From: Nothophaeocryptopus gaeumannii
Taxonomy: Eukaryota > Ascomycota > Dothideomycetes > Mycosphaerellales > Mycosphaerellaceae
Reading direction: 5' to 3'
DNA: 64,000 nt
Assembly (NCBI GenBank): GCA_031771865.1
Contig: JASISA010000036.1
Location: 372,001-436,000 of the forward strand
Below, one piece after another: positions 10,449-21,895 of the stretch. Below the pieces are notes generated by a model that saw only the letters and a program-made list of their open reading frames with translations, did not search any database and was not told the origin of the DNA. The translations under genes were made by a program, and so were the position numbers. Each line of letters opens with the position of its first letter. Position 1 is the stretch's first letter.

Positions 10449-10734
10449 GGGAGAACGGCAATCTTCTCGACGGGTGGGCAGTTGCTTGGGAAGAGAAAAG
10501 AAGGAGACGCAAAATCAATTGGACTGCATCGGGGCACTAGAATAAGTTGGCCATTGACACTAGAGGTCAGGCTATGTCTGGGAAAATTAGGATGGCTTCA
10601 AGGACGTAGCACACACATGAACTTTTGCTGTAACAGGAGTGCATTGTATTCGCCTAGCCTCTGTCGCTCTTCATTGGGAGAGCATCAATCTTCAGTCCTC
10701 ATCCTTGTCTTCATTCACCTTCATAATCTCTTGC

Positions 10735-11952
10735 TCAATTCTCGCCGTTATCTTCATCCTCGTCCTCGGCTTCAGCGCCACCAGTAGCTCCGCCATAGTA
10801 CCCTTGCCCGCTACCCATGAAGGAGATGTTGCTTGGAAATGCAAAGTTACCCCAGGCGCCTGCACCAGCCAAGTTGTTGCCGAAAGTGACCTGAGGCATT
10901 GGCGCATAACTTGCGGTGTGCATCGTGTCTCCTTCATCCTCGTCTTCCGCGCCACTGACCACAGCGTCGTTGCGTGTTCCGGGCATAGCGTACTGCATCG
11001 GAGCATATCCCTCGGTCTGCATGTCTCCTCCATCCTCCAGATCTTCTCCCGGCTGCTCCTCGATCTGCTCTGCTCCAAACTTAGCATCCTCCTCATCAAC
11101 CTCCATATTCTCCCCTCCATTTCCGTCACCGTACTCTTCAGCACCAGTCGAGTCGCCGAGTCCGCCTTCGGTATCTGCCTGCACTTCCGCTTCCGCCTCC
11201 GCCTGCACCTGAGCTTGAAGTCGCCAATGATTCGCCATCAACTCATCATCCAACTTCTTCATAAGCTTTTCATCTTCAACTGCTTGTGCATCCTTCACCT
11301 TGATGAAATCCCAAGCCTTCTCGTTCAAAGCCTTCCGAATCTCTCTCACAAACACATCCCGAGTTCGGTGCGTTCCTGGCCATCCGTAGATCTCCACGAA
11401 CTTCCTAACGGCGCCCTCGAGTTCGGAGCTCGGATCAATCGAGTGGATGATCGAGAGATATCTAGCGGTGAAGGTGCGACCGGGTCCGAAGACGTTCTCG
11501 ACGCCGTTTACGAGGTTCGAGTACTCCAGGAGAGACTTGGATGTGGTAGTTGGGAAGTTGGAGGTGATCATGTGCTGGACTTTGATCCAGCGGATATTGG
11601 TGTTGACGAGGATGGTGAAGAACGGGTTGGTGAGGTCGAGTCGCTTGAGTTCTTCAAGATATGCCGTGATGTTGGAGAATTGAGCGTCGGTGCAATTCGC
11701 GTCAACACCTTGAAGGTCTCGAAGGATGTAGTCACCTAGGACATCGCGGTAGTTACGCGCTGTGGAGGTGTTGTCGATATGCCTGACATCTGAGAAAGCG
11801 AGGCATAACGGACTGATGAAGCAGAAGGGAAGCGCCGTGGCGAGCCCGGGCCTGCGGTAGATCTTGCTTGTGAGCGTCGGCTTGTCAGATGAGACAACAT
11901 AGGAGTAGATGTTCAGCTGTATCTCAGCTGGGAGAGTTGTCAGCGACGACAT
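10735..11952 (-). CDS. F-box-like acidic protein of unknown function
   Basis: Minus-strand frame of 405 aa from the ATG at 11952 (MSSLTTLPAEIQLNIYSYVV). An in-frame ATG 24 nt upstream is less typical. The N-terminal LPxEIQLxIYxYV helix resembles an F-box/2EXR start. Residues about 60-240 are mixed alpha-helical without a recognised domain. The last 150 residues are very acidic and Gly/Ala-rich (GAEEYGDGNGGENMEVDEED, EAEDEDEDNGEN). Two short repeats of the type GYAPMQYAMP / SYAPMPQVTF occur in the tail. Probably a nuclear or cytosolic adaptor, but no function can be assigned. The frame is undisturbed. The acidic tail produces a long spurious frame on the opposite strand (10639-11739). Confidence 0.75.
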   Translation of the reverse strand: MSSLTTLPAEIQLNIYSYVVSSDKPTLTSKIYRRPGLATALPFCFISPLCLAFSDVRHIDNTSTARNYRDVLGDYILRDLQGVDANCTDAQFSNITAYLEELKRLDLTNPFFTILVNTNIRWIKVQHMITSNFPTTTSKSLLEYSNLVNGVENVFGPGRTFTARYLSIIHSIDPSSELEGAVRKFVEIYGWPGTHRTRDVFVREIRKALNEKAWDFIKVKDAQAVEDEKLMKKLDDELMANHWRLQAQVQAEAEAEVQADTEGGLGDSTGAEEYGDGNGGENMEVDEEDAKFGAEQIEEQPGEDLEDGGDMQTEGYAPMQYAMPGTRNDAVVSGAEDEDEGDTMHTASYAPMPQVTFGNNLAGAGAWGNFAFPSNISFMGSGQGYYGGATGGAEAEDEDEDNGEN

Positions 11953-12716
11953 GGTGCAATTTTTGCGATGTCTCAAGGTTCGGGTTTGGTAGGTGTTCTA
12001 GAGATGATTTTGAGTGCTGCACGTCAGTGGGTTGTTTATGCCCGCGACGCACAGACGCTGTGCGAAAGGCTACTCCCCACCAAAACAAACGCGGGCTTCA
12101 CTTGCTGCATGTGAAAGTGGGACGCCTGCCAAGCACTCGTTCAAAATGATCCAGAACACCGAATCATGCTTGCAATTTCAGACACTGACTCCCGCTGCCA
12201 ACTGTGACATTCGCTCGCTATCTCTATCCGACAAATTTTGTGGACAGCCCCAGGTTGGAGCCTGCGAGCCTCGACCCTGGCATCCGAATCGAAAGCGTAC
12301 CCTGATATTTGCGTCCCTCCTCCGTCTGTGATCTACGGCGATCATGACATATCCTGACAGACGACGCTATGGAAGAGCCTGATATATCGAGGATCCAAAG
12401 TGTTGCTTGGCTACCACTCGCGCACTGTATCATGCCGACCGAGCATGGCGTCGCGGAGCGTTCCACCTTTGGAGTGTTGCTTCCTCTTCAGCAGCTGCGG
12501 ATAGGTGAAGACCCCAGCATACATAGTTGGCCCTGGGGGTAAAATTGTGTAGCACCATCCTGCGCCTCGACGGATGTCAGCGTTTGACCTACATTTCTAT
12601 TGGACAGACTATACCCACAAGCCATACAGAAGTCGCCCTCCCACCGATTTGGATTAAGTCCTCCAGGTCTATCAGTCTCTTTTCCGCACTATGTTCGGTC
12701 AGCATGCAATTTAAAT
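11953..12716. other. Intergenic, no gene recognised
   Basis: Upstream of the minus-strand F-box-like gene and downstream of the Cys-rich orphan. Only short frames with no domain content are seen. Confidence 0.4.
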
Positions 12717-13517
12717 TCACAGGGACGACTCTCCTCCTACCCGGCAAGCCCGATATGTTCCATTTTGAATTCTCTTTTTTCTGGTGGCGATACTTGCATG
12801 CTCCAAGGTTCCAGTTTTGAGATTTCTTTGGATATGGCGTAGCCACACGTCGGTTCGATCCCTCTTCTCTTCTAGCTTCCTCCACTCTTCTCTCATATGA
12901 GGTAAACATAAAGTACGGCCATTGGGCGCTAATCGTAGCCCTAGCGTGTACTTGCAAGTGCAAGCTATTTCAGGATGATACTGCCACTCCCTCTGTTCTT
13001 GAGGCGAGGCGATTATCATCGCCAGGCCGGGACCAGCCACGCCTTGTGAACGCCAAAACACCTCAGCATGTGTAAGCTCCTCGCAATCTGCACACATCCT
13101 CGTCAAGAAACCCGGCCAAGGCGAGATTGGGCGTCCCAATGGGCCCAACAGTTGTCCTCTTGTACGAAAAAGCTGTGCTGGCAATGGCCACCACCAGATA
13201 CTCGCAGCAATATTGGCAGGGGTCTCATACGGCGGTGAAAGTCCGGTTTGATTTGAAGTCGGAGCTCCAGGTCCGACGACATGAGGCAATCGACGGAGGT
13301 TGACAGGTCCAAGGGACAATGCTGGTGGGGTTTGTCGGAATTCCAGAATATGTTGGCTGTGACTAATACAGGTCAAGCACACCATGGGTGGAGGTTGACG
13401 TCTGCCATGATCTCCAGCGCAAGGCTGACGGTTGACATTGCAGGCGCCAACGTGGGCGGGTATGTTGGCGATCGCTGCCGCATGATTTGGACGGTCACCG
13501 CAAGGAGGAGCAGCCAT
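12717..13517 (-). CDS. Cys-rich hypothetical protein
   Basis: Minus-strand frame of 266 aa with no match I recognise. It has three cysteine clusters: VCLTCISH near residue 46, TRMCADCEEL near residue 140, and CTCKYTLGLR followed by TLCLPHMREEW near residue 185. The spacing suggests zinc-binding knuckles. The C-terminal 80 residues are basic and helical (MREEWRKLEEKRDRTDVWLRHIQRNL). Codon usage and the absence of low complexity favour a real gene. Pro/Gly-rich early sequence (QTPPALSLGPVN) may be linker. The start could lie in an unseen upstream exon. It could be a lineage-specific protein; function unknown. Confidence 0.5.
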   Translation of the reverse strand: MAAPPCGDRPNHAAAIANIPAHVGACNVNRQPCAGDHGRRQPPPMVCLTCISHSQHILEFRQTPPALSLGPVNLRRLPHVVGPGAPTSNQTGLSPPYETPANIAASIWWWPLPAQLFRTRGQLLGPLGRPISPWPGFLTRMCADCEELTHAEVFWRSQGVAGPGLAMIIASPQEQREWQYHPEIACTCKYTLGLRLAPNGRTLCLPHMREEWRKLEEKRDRTDVWLRHIQRNLKTGTLEHASIATRKKRIQNGTYRACRVGGESSL

Positions 13518-14945
13518 GGTGGAGAGGCAGTCAACTGGTGTAATCTTGTCGCAGACCGAACTTCAGAAGCTGCATCTCGACGCCCATATGTTCTCCTTTC
13601 ATTGTTCAGCTGGTGGACGAATGCGGACTCCATGGTGCTTTGTCCATTGTGGTATGGCATCTTAGCTTCTCTTCGACAAAGACGGCAATTTTCGCGTGAC
13701 CAGACTGCTAGACCTCTCTTCAGCTTTCCTCAAGCCATAGTGTCCATTTGCGGTCTTCGTGAAGCTGTTGACCTCTCTTTGTCGTTCAGACCACCCACCT
13801 TACAGAGGCTTGTCTGAACAAGCGGCCTTTCTTGGCCTCATGAAGCCAGAAGGGCTGCAGATGAAGGACATACGTGCTATTCCAGAACATCTACAATGAA
13901 ATATGTAGCTCATCTCACAGATTGGCCATTCTTCTGAGTTGTCTGCTCTCCTGGTCTACCAAGTTCTGTATCGCGCGTAGGAAGGCACATGCGGAACTCG
14001 AGCAAGGCCTTGAAACTTGATCGTAAGACAGTGGGCCACATCCCGTTAAGTCTTGCTCGTAGATCGGGGTGTAGCTTCCGCCTTTCAAAGATCTTCTCGT
14101 ACTTAGGCAGTGTAAATCTTTCAACAATGGGACGGTTCTTGGGTAGTAGAGAGAGATCCCACCCGGCCGCGTCGCAGTGAAGGCGTGGATGCTCTACACG
14201 AGCGTTTCAGGCAAGCTATGCCGTACGAATACTCCATGATGCTTATGACTCTTGATGGAAGCCGGCAGGAGCACTTTGTTGCTGTTGTTGTTGTTGTTGT
14301 TGTTGTTGTCAGTGCGTATGCTGCCACGAGATTGCGCTTGGAAGGAGGTGAGGGCTTGGCGTGCCTGAGGCACGAAACCGAACCTCCCCTCAACCGCCGC
14401 TCCTTCCACGCCCTTGCATTCCAACATGTCCATGACAAAGATGCATCAAACACAGCTCACTTCTGACACCGCAAAGACCTGAACGTCTTGATCGTCCTCC
14501 CGCAGGTTCGCGTATCGTATGCTGGAAGCATAACGATCCTCCCTTCAGCCCGAGGGAGGATCCTTCAGGACACTTTGGTCCAAGAGTGCAAAGTGGAGAC
14601 CGGAGCCGCCTGCTCAGGACTGCTGAGATGCCACCGCCTCACACAGTCTACCTTTCTGACAAAGCGAGAAGCGTGTTTAGGCGGGCCAGTCTCAACGCGG
14701 AGAACCTGTACGAGCAGTTTGGTAAAGTATCGTCACCGTAGTCGGACATTTCGGGCTCAGCTGAAGGCTCTCTCGCGAAGGATGATAAAAGAAGGTAAAC
14801 TACTATTGCATTGCAAAATCCTCCAAGGGCGAGACATCACCTGAGGGGTAGCTTCGTTGTATTTCGACTAATCGGGACATGCATACCTGGCCCTCAACCT
14901 GTCGACCTTTTTGGAAAGTCTTGCATACCAGAAACAGAGATCTTA
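13518..14945. other. Intergenic stretch with a trinucleotide repeat
   Basis: No gene is supported over 1.4 kb between the Cys-rich orphan and the FAD monooxygenase. It contains the (GTT)n microsatellite listed separately. The short frames here are mostly low complexity. Confidence 0.4.
14278..14310. repeat. (GTT)n microsatellite
   Basis: Roughly nine or ten consecutive GTT units, one interrupted by GCT at the left end. It encodes a poly-Val or poly-Asn run in chance frames only. Confidence 0.95.
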
Positions 14946-16475
14946 ATGGATCAGAACGCCATACCAGAGCAAGACGGTGGCAAGAGCAATGCAACCAAGG
15001 AGATCGTAGTAGTTAGTGGCTTCACGTCCATGCCGGGCTGCTCGCTAAAGTGCTATACAGATCGGCGGCTCCTTGGGCGGCCTGATGGTGGCTTTCCTCC
15101 TCAAACGACAAGGTCACAATGTTACAATCTTGGAGCAAGCAGCAACTTCAGAACGAGAAGGCTTGGCTGCTGGTGTGGGCTTTTCTCAGTATGTGAGACA
15201 ATTCTTCGAAAACGAGCTGGCCCTTGATCCAACTATACTGGGAGTGGAGAATCCCCATTTCGAGATCTTGAACAAAGATATGGGAGTTGACTACATTCTT
15301 CAAATTGGCATGCGCATGACCAGTTGGGATACTGGATACTACGTGCTAAGGTCCAAGTTCGACGGTTTGAATAGTTCTTACGTACCAGAGCCTCAAGCCA
15401 TTGTGACCGAAGGTGAGGGCACTGGAACGTACGAAACCGGCAAGAAAGCTTTGAAAGCCAACTACGACGGCCAGCATGTGACCGTGGATGTAGAGGACGT
15501 CACGACTGGCAAATCGCAGCAGTACACTGCAGACATAGTCATCGCCGCCGACGGAGCCAACAGCACAATTAGGAGACAAATGAACCCGACTCTCCAACGC
15601 GAAGAGCCAGGTTACGTAATCTGGCGTGGCACAATACCAACCAGCGAACTATCGAAAGAGACGTTGGAGAAATTTGAAGGAAGGGCCGTCCTCTATCCCA
15701 ATCGGTATACCTACTGCGTGATGTAAGTGTCTCCAGACAAGACATCAAAATCTGGGCACTCGACTGATACCTGTATGCCACAGCTACACGATCCCAGGCG
15801 AAAACGGTTCTCTCAAACCAGGCGACCGCCACATAAACCTCGCATGGTACTTCTGGCCAAAGAAGCCCTCCATGCGCGAGATAATGAGTAAGTTTTCCAT
15901 CCTCCAACCCATCACCCCGGACGCTTTACCAACCACTCCATCCTCTAGCCGACATCCACGGTCATCACCACCGCACCACCGTCCCCAAAGGTCTCATACG
16001 CCCCGAAGTCTGGCAAGCTCAAATCGAAGTCGCCAAAGGAATATTTCCGCCGGCGTTGCTCGAACTCATAACCCACATACGACAACCATTTGTGTCTGTC
16101 ATCTCCTCCGTCTCCTCTCCACGGGCAGCATACTACGACAATCACCTCTTCCTCATCGGCGACGCACTCACTCAAGTACAACCCAACGTTGGGATGGGCA
16201 CGAACTTGGCGGCGCATGCGGCATTCACACTCGCAGACGTAATCGGGAAAGCAAGAGAAGAAAGAGACAAGAAGGGGGAGGTAGATGCGGGAAAAGTAGA
16301 AAATTGGGAAAGAGAAGTCCTAGAACTCAACGAAGTCACACGTACTCGAAGCGTAGCGTTTGCGGGTTGGTATTTGAATACATGGTTCAGTATCGGATAC
16401 TACTACGCCCGCTGGCATATTATGAGTTGGTGGTTGAAGAGGAAATTGCAAATTCATAAGAGGGTGAAGGTGTAG
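14946..16475 (+). CDS. FAD-dependent monooxygenase (aromatic-hydroxylase type)
   Basis: Four exons: 14946-15011, 15061-15722, 15784-15887, 15949-16475 (1359 nt, 452 aa). The first intron uses GTTAGT..ATACAG, giving EIVVIGGSLGGLMVAFLLKR, a GxGxxG-type FAD loop at residues 20-30. TADIVIAADGANSTIRRQM is the DG motif, and LIGDALTQVQPNVGMGTNLA near residue 346 is the GD motif contacting FAD ribose and pyrophosphate. WRGTIP and the overall length resemble 2,6-dihydroxypyridine 3-hydroxylase-like group A flavin monooxygenases. The enzyme would hydroxylate an aromatic or heterocyclic substrate with NAD(P)H and O2. The substrate is unknown. No co-clustered catabolic gene is apparent. All splice junctions keep frame. 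Confidence 0.88.
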
Positions 16476-17233
16476 TTATTAATACAATATACAATATACA
16501 ACCAACTCACATTAATTACACTTCATCAATGCATGAATAATATTAGAAGCAAGGTCCAGCTATCTCTGCAGCAGCAGCAAGCCTGCTCGCCAAGCCTCTT
16601 GGGGTTGTTTTGTCTCACGAGCTGGTCGCCTTGCTCTCTCGTACTCACAGCCGTCGGATGTCGCATGTTCCTTGTCACTGCTGCCCTGGAAGCTCGCGTA
16701 GCCGATGGAGATGAGTAAGACAAGGCATGGACGACGGAGGACCTGGAGAGCCGAGCGCAGATGGCGGCTATACATGGCATCAGCTGTGTAAGATACTCAG
16801 GGAAGTGTACTTCCGAGAGCTGTCCCTGGTTTCTTCGCCTCAATAATTTCTTGTCACTCGTTGATCCACGCATGGAGGTGGTGGCTAAATGCGGCATTTT
16901 GTGGCTGCTCAGGAGTCTGGATGAAGGCTCAAATCGTCTCACAGGAAGAACAATTCGTCTAGGTAAGTCTGCAATGCTGTACAGTAGGTAGGTAAGAATA
17001 TGTTGAAACAAATAATGTGTTGTTCCCAATATAGCTTCGATTATTCCGAAGCTGGTCCAGAGCTTCACTCTATCTAGACAGACAACAAATGGGCTAAAAC
17101 GCTTCCCTCCCATGCTAAGCCTGAAAAACGCCAATGAGCAAACGAGCATTCATGCATGTGAGGCTTCTCGTAATCAAGACACTTCCAAAAAAAAAGTGAT
17201 GTGGGTATCAGTGTGGTGCTACACAGTAGCTAG
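16476..17233. other. Convergent 3' intergenic region
   Basis: Lies between the 3' ends of the plus-strand monooxygenase and the minus-strand bZIP gene. Starts AT-rich (TACAATATACAATATACAAC). No supported gene. Confidence 0.45.
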
Positions 17234-18829
17234 CTAGTATGCAAGAGAGTGGTCGACAGTGATATTGCGTGACGCATTGTCGAGTTTCGCAAGTAGTACG
17301 TTCAGTCCAAAGTCGGTAGAGCAGGCAGTCGAGGCAGAGCGAGAGACGTAGGCAGATGTTTCGGAGAGCAAATTGACTGGATCGGGGCCAGCAGGTACAG
17401 AAGTCACCGGGTAGGCGTTGACACCATGACTGTAGTTGCCGTAGTTGACGCTCGAGTTCTGTCGGAAGCCGTTGATGTTGAGCTTGCTGAAGTTCTCCTC
17501 AGGGATCATGGCCAGGTTCACTCGCTGCTGCTCTGGTTGGGATTGCGGGATTTGGAGTTGCGAGGCATCGAAGTCAAGAAAGTCAGGCTTCATGTCTTGC
17601 TGGGGTTGCGCTGCCTGAGGGGTCGGAGTCGGCTGGACAGACTGCTGCTGCTGCTGTTGTTGCGGCTGAGGGCGTTGTTGTTGTTGCGGTTGACCTTGCA
17701 TCAATACGGACGGGTCCTTGCTGATGTCGTTGATGAATGGGGTGAAAGCCGGGTGACGGAGGAGGGTCTCGATCAGGCCACGGTAACGCTCGTTCTCGTG
17801 GATGAGGGCCTGGTTTTCCTGACGGAGACCATTGCTCTCTTGTGTCTTGATGGCAACCTCACCCTCGAGCTGGGAGATGTACTCTGTGACAAAGTCAGTA
17901 ATTGATCATTGGTGTCAAGTCTGGTGTCCTGTACCCTTTCTCCTAGACCGGAAGGCACGCGCAGAGACTTTATTCCTCAATTGGCGACGCTCCTTGCTTG
18001 ACAACTTCTTGCCTTCATCAGAGGCGAGCAGGCGCTCATCCTCATCCATCTCCTCCTCGTCCTTCTTCATGCGGGCAATCTGTGGCAGCAGTCCACCTGG
18101 CGAGCCAGCGTCATCTGACGCTGGGGCGTTGCTGTGGCGCATTTGGTTCAATAGACGAGAGATAGACTCCTCGACGTGAGGCTCGGCAGCGTGGCTACTG
18201 CGCTTGGACTGCTGCGACGAGCCTTGGCTGGACTGGCTCGGGTTGGCAGCTTGGCGGTACTGCGCCTGTTGTGCTTGCAGCTTCATTTGGCGCTGCTGGA
18301 CGGCCTGCGCCTGCGCAGCCTTTTGCATTGCGGCTTGCTGGGCTTGCTGCGAGTGCATGCCCGGCCAGAGACGGCCGACATGGCTTGGTGGCTCCTCGTG
18401 TCCGCCGACACTGTTCGGGTTCACGAAGTTGTCGGATGGACCGTCATTGGAAGGGAAGAACATGGTCGGTGCCGACTGCGAGTTGTTGAAGTCCATGCCC
18501 ATATCGCCGTCCATGTCAATGCCCGAGTTCCAGCCAAAACCCGAATTGTATCCCTCCACATCGGCGATTCCGGAGTTGAAGCCGTCGAACATGCCGTTCT
18601 GTGGCACGTTGGCCAGACTGCCGACGGGCAGGCCGACCTGCTGCTTGAACTGGCTGTAGTCATGGCTCGGGCCATTGAATTGCTGCTGGTCCTCCTTGTC
18701 AAAAGGCGACATGGCGTCGGTACGGGACGACGAAGCGGTGACGGGCGAGGGTTGGTTGCCTTGGTTGAAGTCGAAGAACGAGTCCATGTCGATTTCGGTC
18801 TTCAGATTGGGAGTGGGTCTCTTGCTCAT
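17234..18829 (-). CDS. bZIP transcription factor
   Basis: Two exons: 17935-18829 and 17234-17883 (514 aa). The 51-nt intron (GTACAG..GTCACAG) falls exactly between basic region and zipper. The basic region is KERRQLRNKVSARAFRSRRK (about residues 279-298) with the N-x3-A-R-x2-R core of bZIP proteins, followed by a leucine zipper (EYISQLEGEVAIKTQESNGL...). The N-terminal 270 residues are Gln/Asn/Ser-rich with FFDFNQGN and GFNSGIADVEGYNSG motifs. A second Gln/Pro-rich segment (PQQQQRPQPQQQQQQQ) follows the zipper. Low-complexity activation-type regions on both sides fit a nuclear sequence-specific regulator. The target genes and subfamily are not recognised. The leader is long and CT-rich, with several overlapping upstream ATG frames. 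Confidence 0.9.
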
Positions 18830-19967
18830 GGCAAAGGACGGGTGTGGGAGTGTCTGGATGCCTTATCAGGCCGGGTCGTGGGTTGTGTTGTTTCTGGCAG
18901 TGGCTCCTCTGCTGAGGCACCAGCTTACGCGTCCTTTCGAAAAGCGTCTGGCGGGCGGGAATGCAGGCTTTTGCGGTGCTCGAGGGGTGAATTCTGCAGT
19001 AGCGAGCGAGAGTGAGTTGTAGAGTGAACTCCGAGAGACGTTTGGGTGGTTGTGGAGGTGTGGGAGATGGAAAGGGAGGTTGAATGGTGAGACTTGGGCG
19101 TCGATGGGAGAGCGAGTGATGAGACTGAGGGAGAGCGCGAGCCGGGATGCGGCCAAGGAGACAGGTCTGAGGCTGTGCTAGCCCCGAACACCCTTGTCCG
19201 CCTTTCCCTGGACACTCGGCCCAATCACCACTCCAGGAACAGTGCCACTCTCGGATTCTCGGCGACAACGAACTGGCCGTTCCGTGCGGAAGCTGCGCAG
19301 TCGCTGCTGCTAACTTTAAACGATAGACCTGTGCAATGACGCTGTTTGCGGTTTACTGTGCGCGCATTGGCATACTTCATTCCAAGCTTCCAACTCTGCC
19401 AAGCGGCTCCTCATCTCATTGCCCGGCCAACTGCATATCTCTGACAACAACCAGCCTTCCTTGGCCTCACCTCAGCCTTTGACTGTCTGCTTGTCAGATG
19501 TGCTCCGTGAGTCCGTGAGTGTGTTGGCCGCAATGGCCCCCCGAGATTTGTCCTAGACGAGACCATCACACGTCATCGGCGCTTGGGACAAATTGATCAG
19601 ACGCCCACCCGGCAGCCGTGGACCACAGGAACCGACGTCCCGAACGAGTACTACAGTATGGCCAAAACAAAGGGATGAAACTCTCCCATAGCTTCGGCCG
19701 ACCGCATCGGAGCTTCTACTTCACCTATTTCACACGCTAGAACAACTTTTCAAGCCACTGGCTCCGCGTCGAAACCCGCTTGCCGTGGTGACGTGGTCTG
19801 GCTCGCGAGATCTTGCATTGCTGATCTGTGGCACCGTTTGGCATGCAACTGCCGGCTTCCTTCTCTGTACATTCGAAGCTGTCTATCCGAGTCATTTCTA
19901 GAACGCTTCCCACTCGGGACGTCATGGGGGAAATCTAGGGTGATAGGTACAGGTGTCGACGACGAAA
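18830..19967. promoter_or_regulatory. Leader/promoter of the bZIP gene and downstream flank of membrane-protein gene
   Basis: The first 450 bp upstream of the bZIP start is CT-rich on the minus strand, as in long fungal 5' leaders. It holds overlapping upstream frames (18866-19156, 18925-19224; one, 18699-19268, overlaps the main start). The remainder up to 19967 shows no gene. Upstream-ORF control is possible but only suggested by position. Confidence 0.4.
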
Positions 19968-21497
19968 TCAAAACACACCGGCACCAAACACGCCAGTACT
20001 AGCAGCTTCAAGGCCCCCCGGAAAGAAGAGAGGCAGAACGTTAGCCGTTTGTTCGAACTTGACCACGAACTCCTCATCTGGCGTCTCACCCTCTGGATCC
20101 TCCTGTTCCTGGTCTTCAGCTGCTTTCATCCCTGATGCGGGACGTGCGTTGACAGATCGCGGGGCTCTTCTTCCCAACAAGGAAGATTTAACATTGCGAG
20201 CAGGAGAAACATCGGGCTCCACTTCCTGATCTCCACGTGCCGTGTCTCGAGAGAAGAGTCGAGTGCTGCGCCGCGGTCGCTGCGTGTCCTCAGGTCCCTG
20301 TTGAGCGCGTCTACCAGATCGCGCATTGCGAGGAAACCGCTTGTTCACACGGGGAGTACCAGTCTCGATTAGCTTGTCCGCGTCGTCGGCCTCATCTGCG
20401 ATTTGCTGCTCCAATGCCTCCCTCCGCTGTCTTCTCAGCGCCTTTTGCCGAGGTGTTCGGATGGCATTGAGAGGGTCCGCTGCTTCCAAAGCTGCTGCCG
20501 CTGCATCTCTGACCGCCTGAGCTCGTCGGTCTGTCTCCTGAGCGATATCCTCAGCCAGTTCGATATCATCCTCCATACAAGGGACTAAGCTGAACTGCGA
20601 ACATCTATTCAGCATGCAGCCTGGAAGCGCATGAGAACACGCAGAGACCGCCCATTGAAACCAGTACGTCCCAGGCAAGAGCATTGATCCATGGATAATC
20701 TCCAAGCGCGCCAAGTACTCTGCGCTGCTATCAGCGCTTTTCGCACCACCGAAGCCAGCAGCGGCAGCAGAAAGGTAGTGGTTTGCAAGATTGCGAAGGC
20801 TATCCTCCAGCCAGACCTCGTCTCTGTCCACCCAGCTACGCCACTCGGAATCTTGTTTAGAGCATAAGGCAGCCCTTCTAAAGCAAGAGCCTGCAACAGA
20901 GGTAGGAGGACCAGCAGCTTCGGCGCAGTCGTTTCTCATGCAGACACCCCTCGCCTCATCGAAATCAGCGTGAGCAAATGGAAACTACTCTGCATCGCTG
21001 CCAGACTCGTACAGCCGCCCAGCAAGGTGAACACGAGCGCTGTGATGGTGCCATATTCGCGCGCACCACCTGCGTGAGTATCGTCAGTCTCAGACCCTTC
21101 TCATCCTGTTGTTCCTGTGCACTCTCCACTCACGTTCGGACCCCACGTACACAGCCCAAGCAAGGTATCCCAGACCCCACTGCCTCAACCACCAACTCCT
21201 CCTCCCCTCGTTAACAGGCAAAGTAAAATAATCCCATACACTCCCGTTTCGGCTCCAATCGACTGGGTGTCATGGTACGCTCTTGACGAGAGAATCGGGT
21301 AGTTTGCCGTGTGCGTATTTGTACGCTTTCGATGTCCGTTTCGCTTCATCGATCTTGAGGGTTGATTCATTTTCAAAAAAAGAAAGATGCAGTTTGTTGG
21401 GATTTGCGGATGACGGCCAGGGAGGAAAGTTTGATGCGTTGGTCGAAAACAGTGTGGTACTACTAGGTAGGCTTAGGTGAGGATTCATATCGCGCAC
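19968..21497 (-). pseudogene. Multi-pass membrane protein with acidic/basic nuclear-type tail; one in-frame TGA
   Basis: The proposed exons are 21134-21497, 20948-21069, 20668-20890 and 19968-20584 (442 codons). The 64-nt intron 21070-21133 (GTGAGT..CTGAC..ACGCAG) is strong. The introns at 20891-20947 (GTGTCT..TTGCAG) and 20585-20667 (GTACTG..CTTAG) are weaker. Hydrophobic segments include LGYLAWAVYVG, TITALVFTLLGGCTSLAAM, FHLLTLIS and FAILQTTTFLLPLLASVV. The C-terminal 200 residues are charged and coiled (MEDDIELAEDIAQETDRRAQ, then TPRQKALRRQRREALEQQ), suggestive of an inner-nuclear-envelope or ER protein. One TGA (21270-21272) interrupts exon 1 at the reading SVP-stop-HPVDW. No intron of credible size removes it. 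If translation really begins downstream, the N-terminal piece is non-coding. Family not recognised. Confidence 0.5.
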
Positions 21498-21895
21498 GGA
21501 CTCGCTGCTGTTGGAAAGTGAGGTGATGTTTGGTGTGCGTGAGTTGGTGGAATGGGAATGACATGCAGCCGCTCAGCAATTGTGCGTGGCGCATGCTGAG
21601 TAGATCTGAGGGGATCTGATCGATTCCCATTCTGCGGTGTTTGCATTGGTGAGTGATGCATGTGGTTCTGCGAAGTGAGACTTCTCGGTTGAAGTTTTTA
21701 TATGCTCTGATAGCACCGAAATTCTTGTCGTCCTGAATAGAATGAAACAACTCTCTGTTGCCCATTGCGCTTGACTGTCAGTTGCTATGATATCCATGTT
21801 GCACACGGGTGGGTGGAAAGTGGAGTTGCGTCTTCACTTTTCAGAAGTCTGAGAAGCCATTGGTTGTTCGATGCGAGGCATCTGGGTGTGATGTA
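21498..21895. other. Intergenic, no gene recognised
   Basis: Upstream flank of the minus-strand membrane-protein gene, up to the MITE. Short frames only. Confidence 0.4.

Noticed and set aside
10639..11739. 366-codon plus-strand frame
   Set aside because: Antisense shadow of the acidic F-box-like gene; Ser/Leu/Ile-rich with no domain.
13281..13817. 178-codon plus-strand frame
   Set aside because: Overlaps the Cys-rich minus frame and has no domain or splice context.
18176..19015. 279-codon plus-strand frame
   Set aside because: Antisense to the Gln/Ala-rich part of the bZIP gene; Leu/Val/Arg bias is the complement of CAG/GCC codons.
20609..20896. Stand-alone 95-aa hydrophobic protein
   Set aside because: It continues upstream and downstream through splice sites and is one exon of the multi-pass membrane protein.
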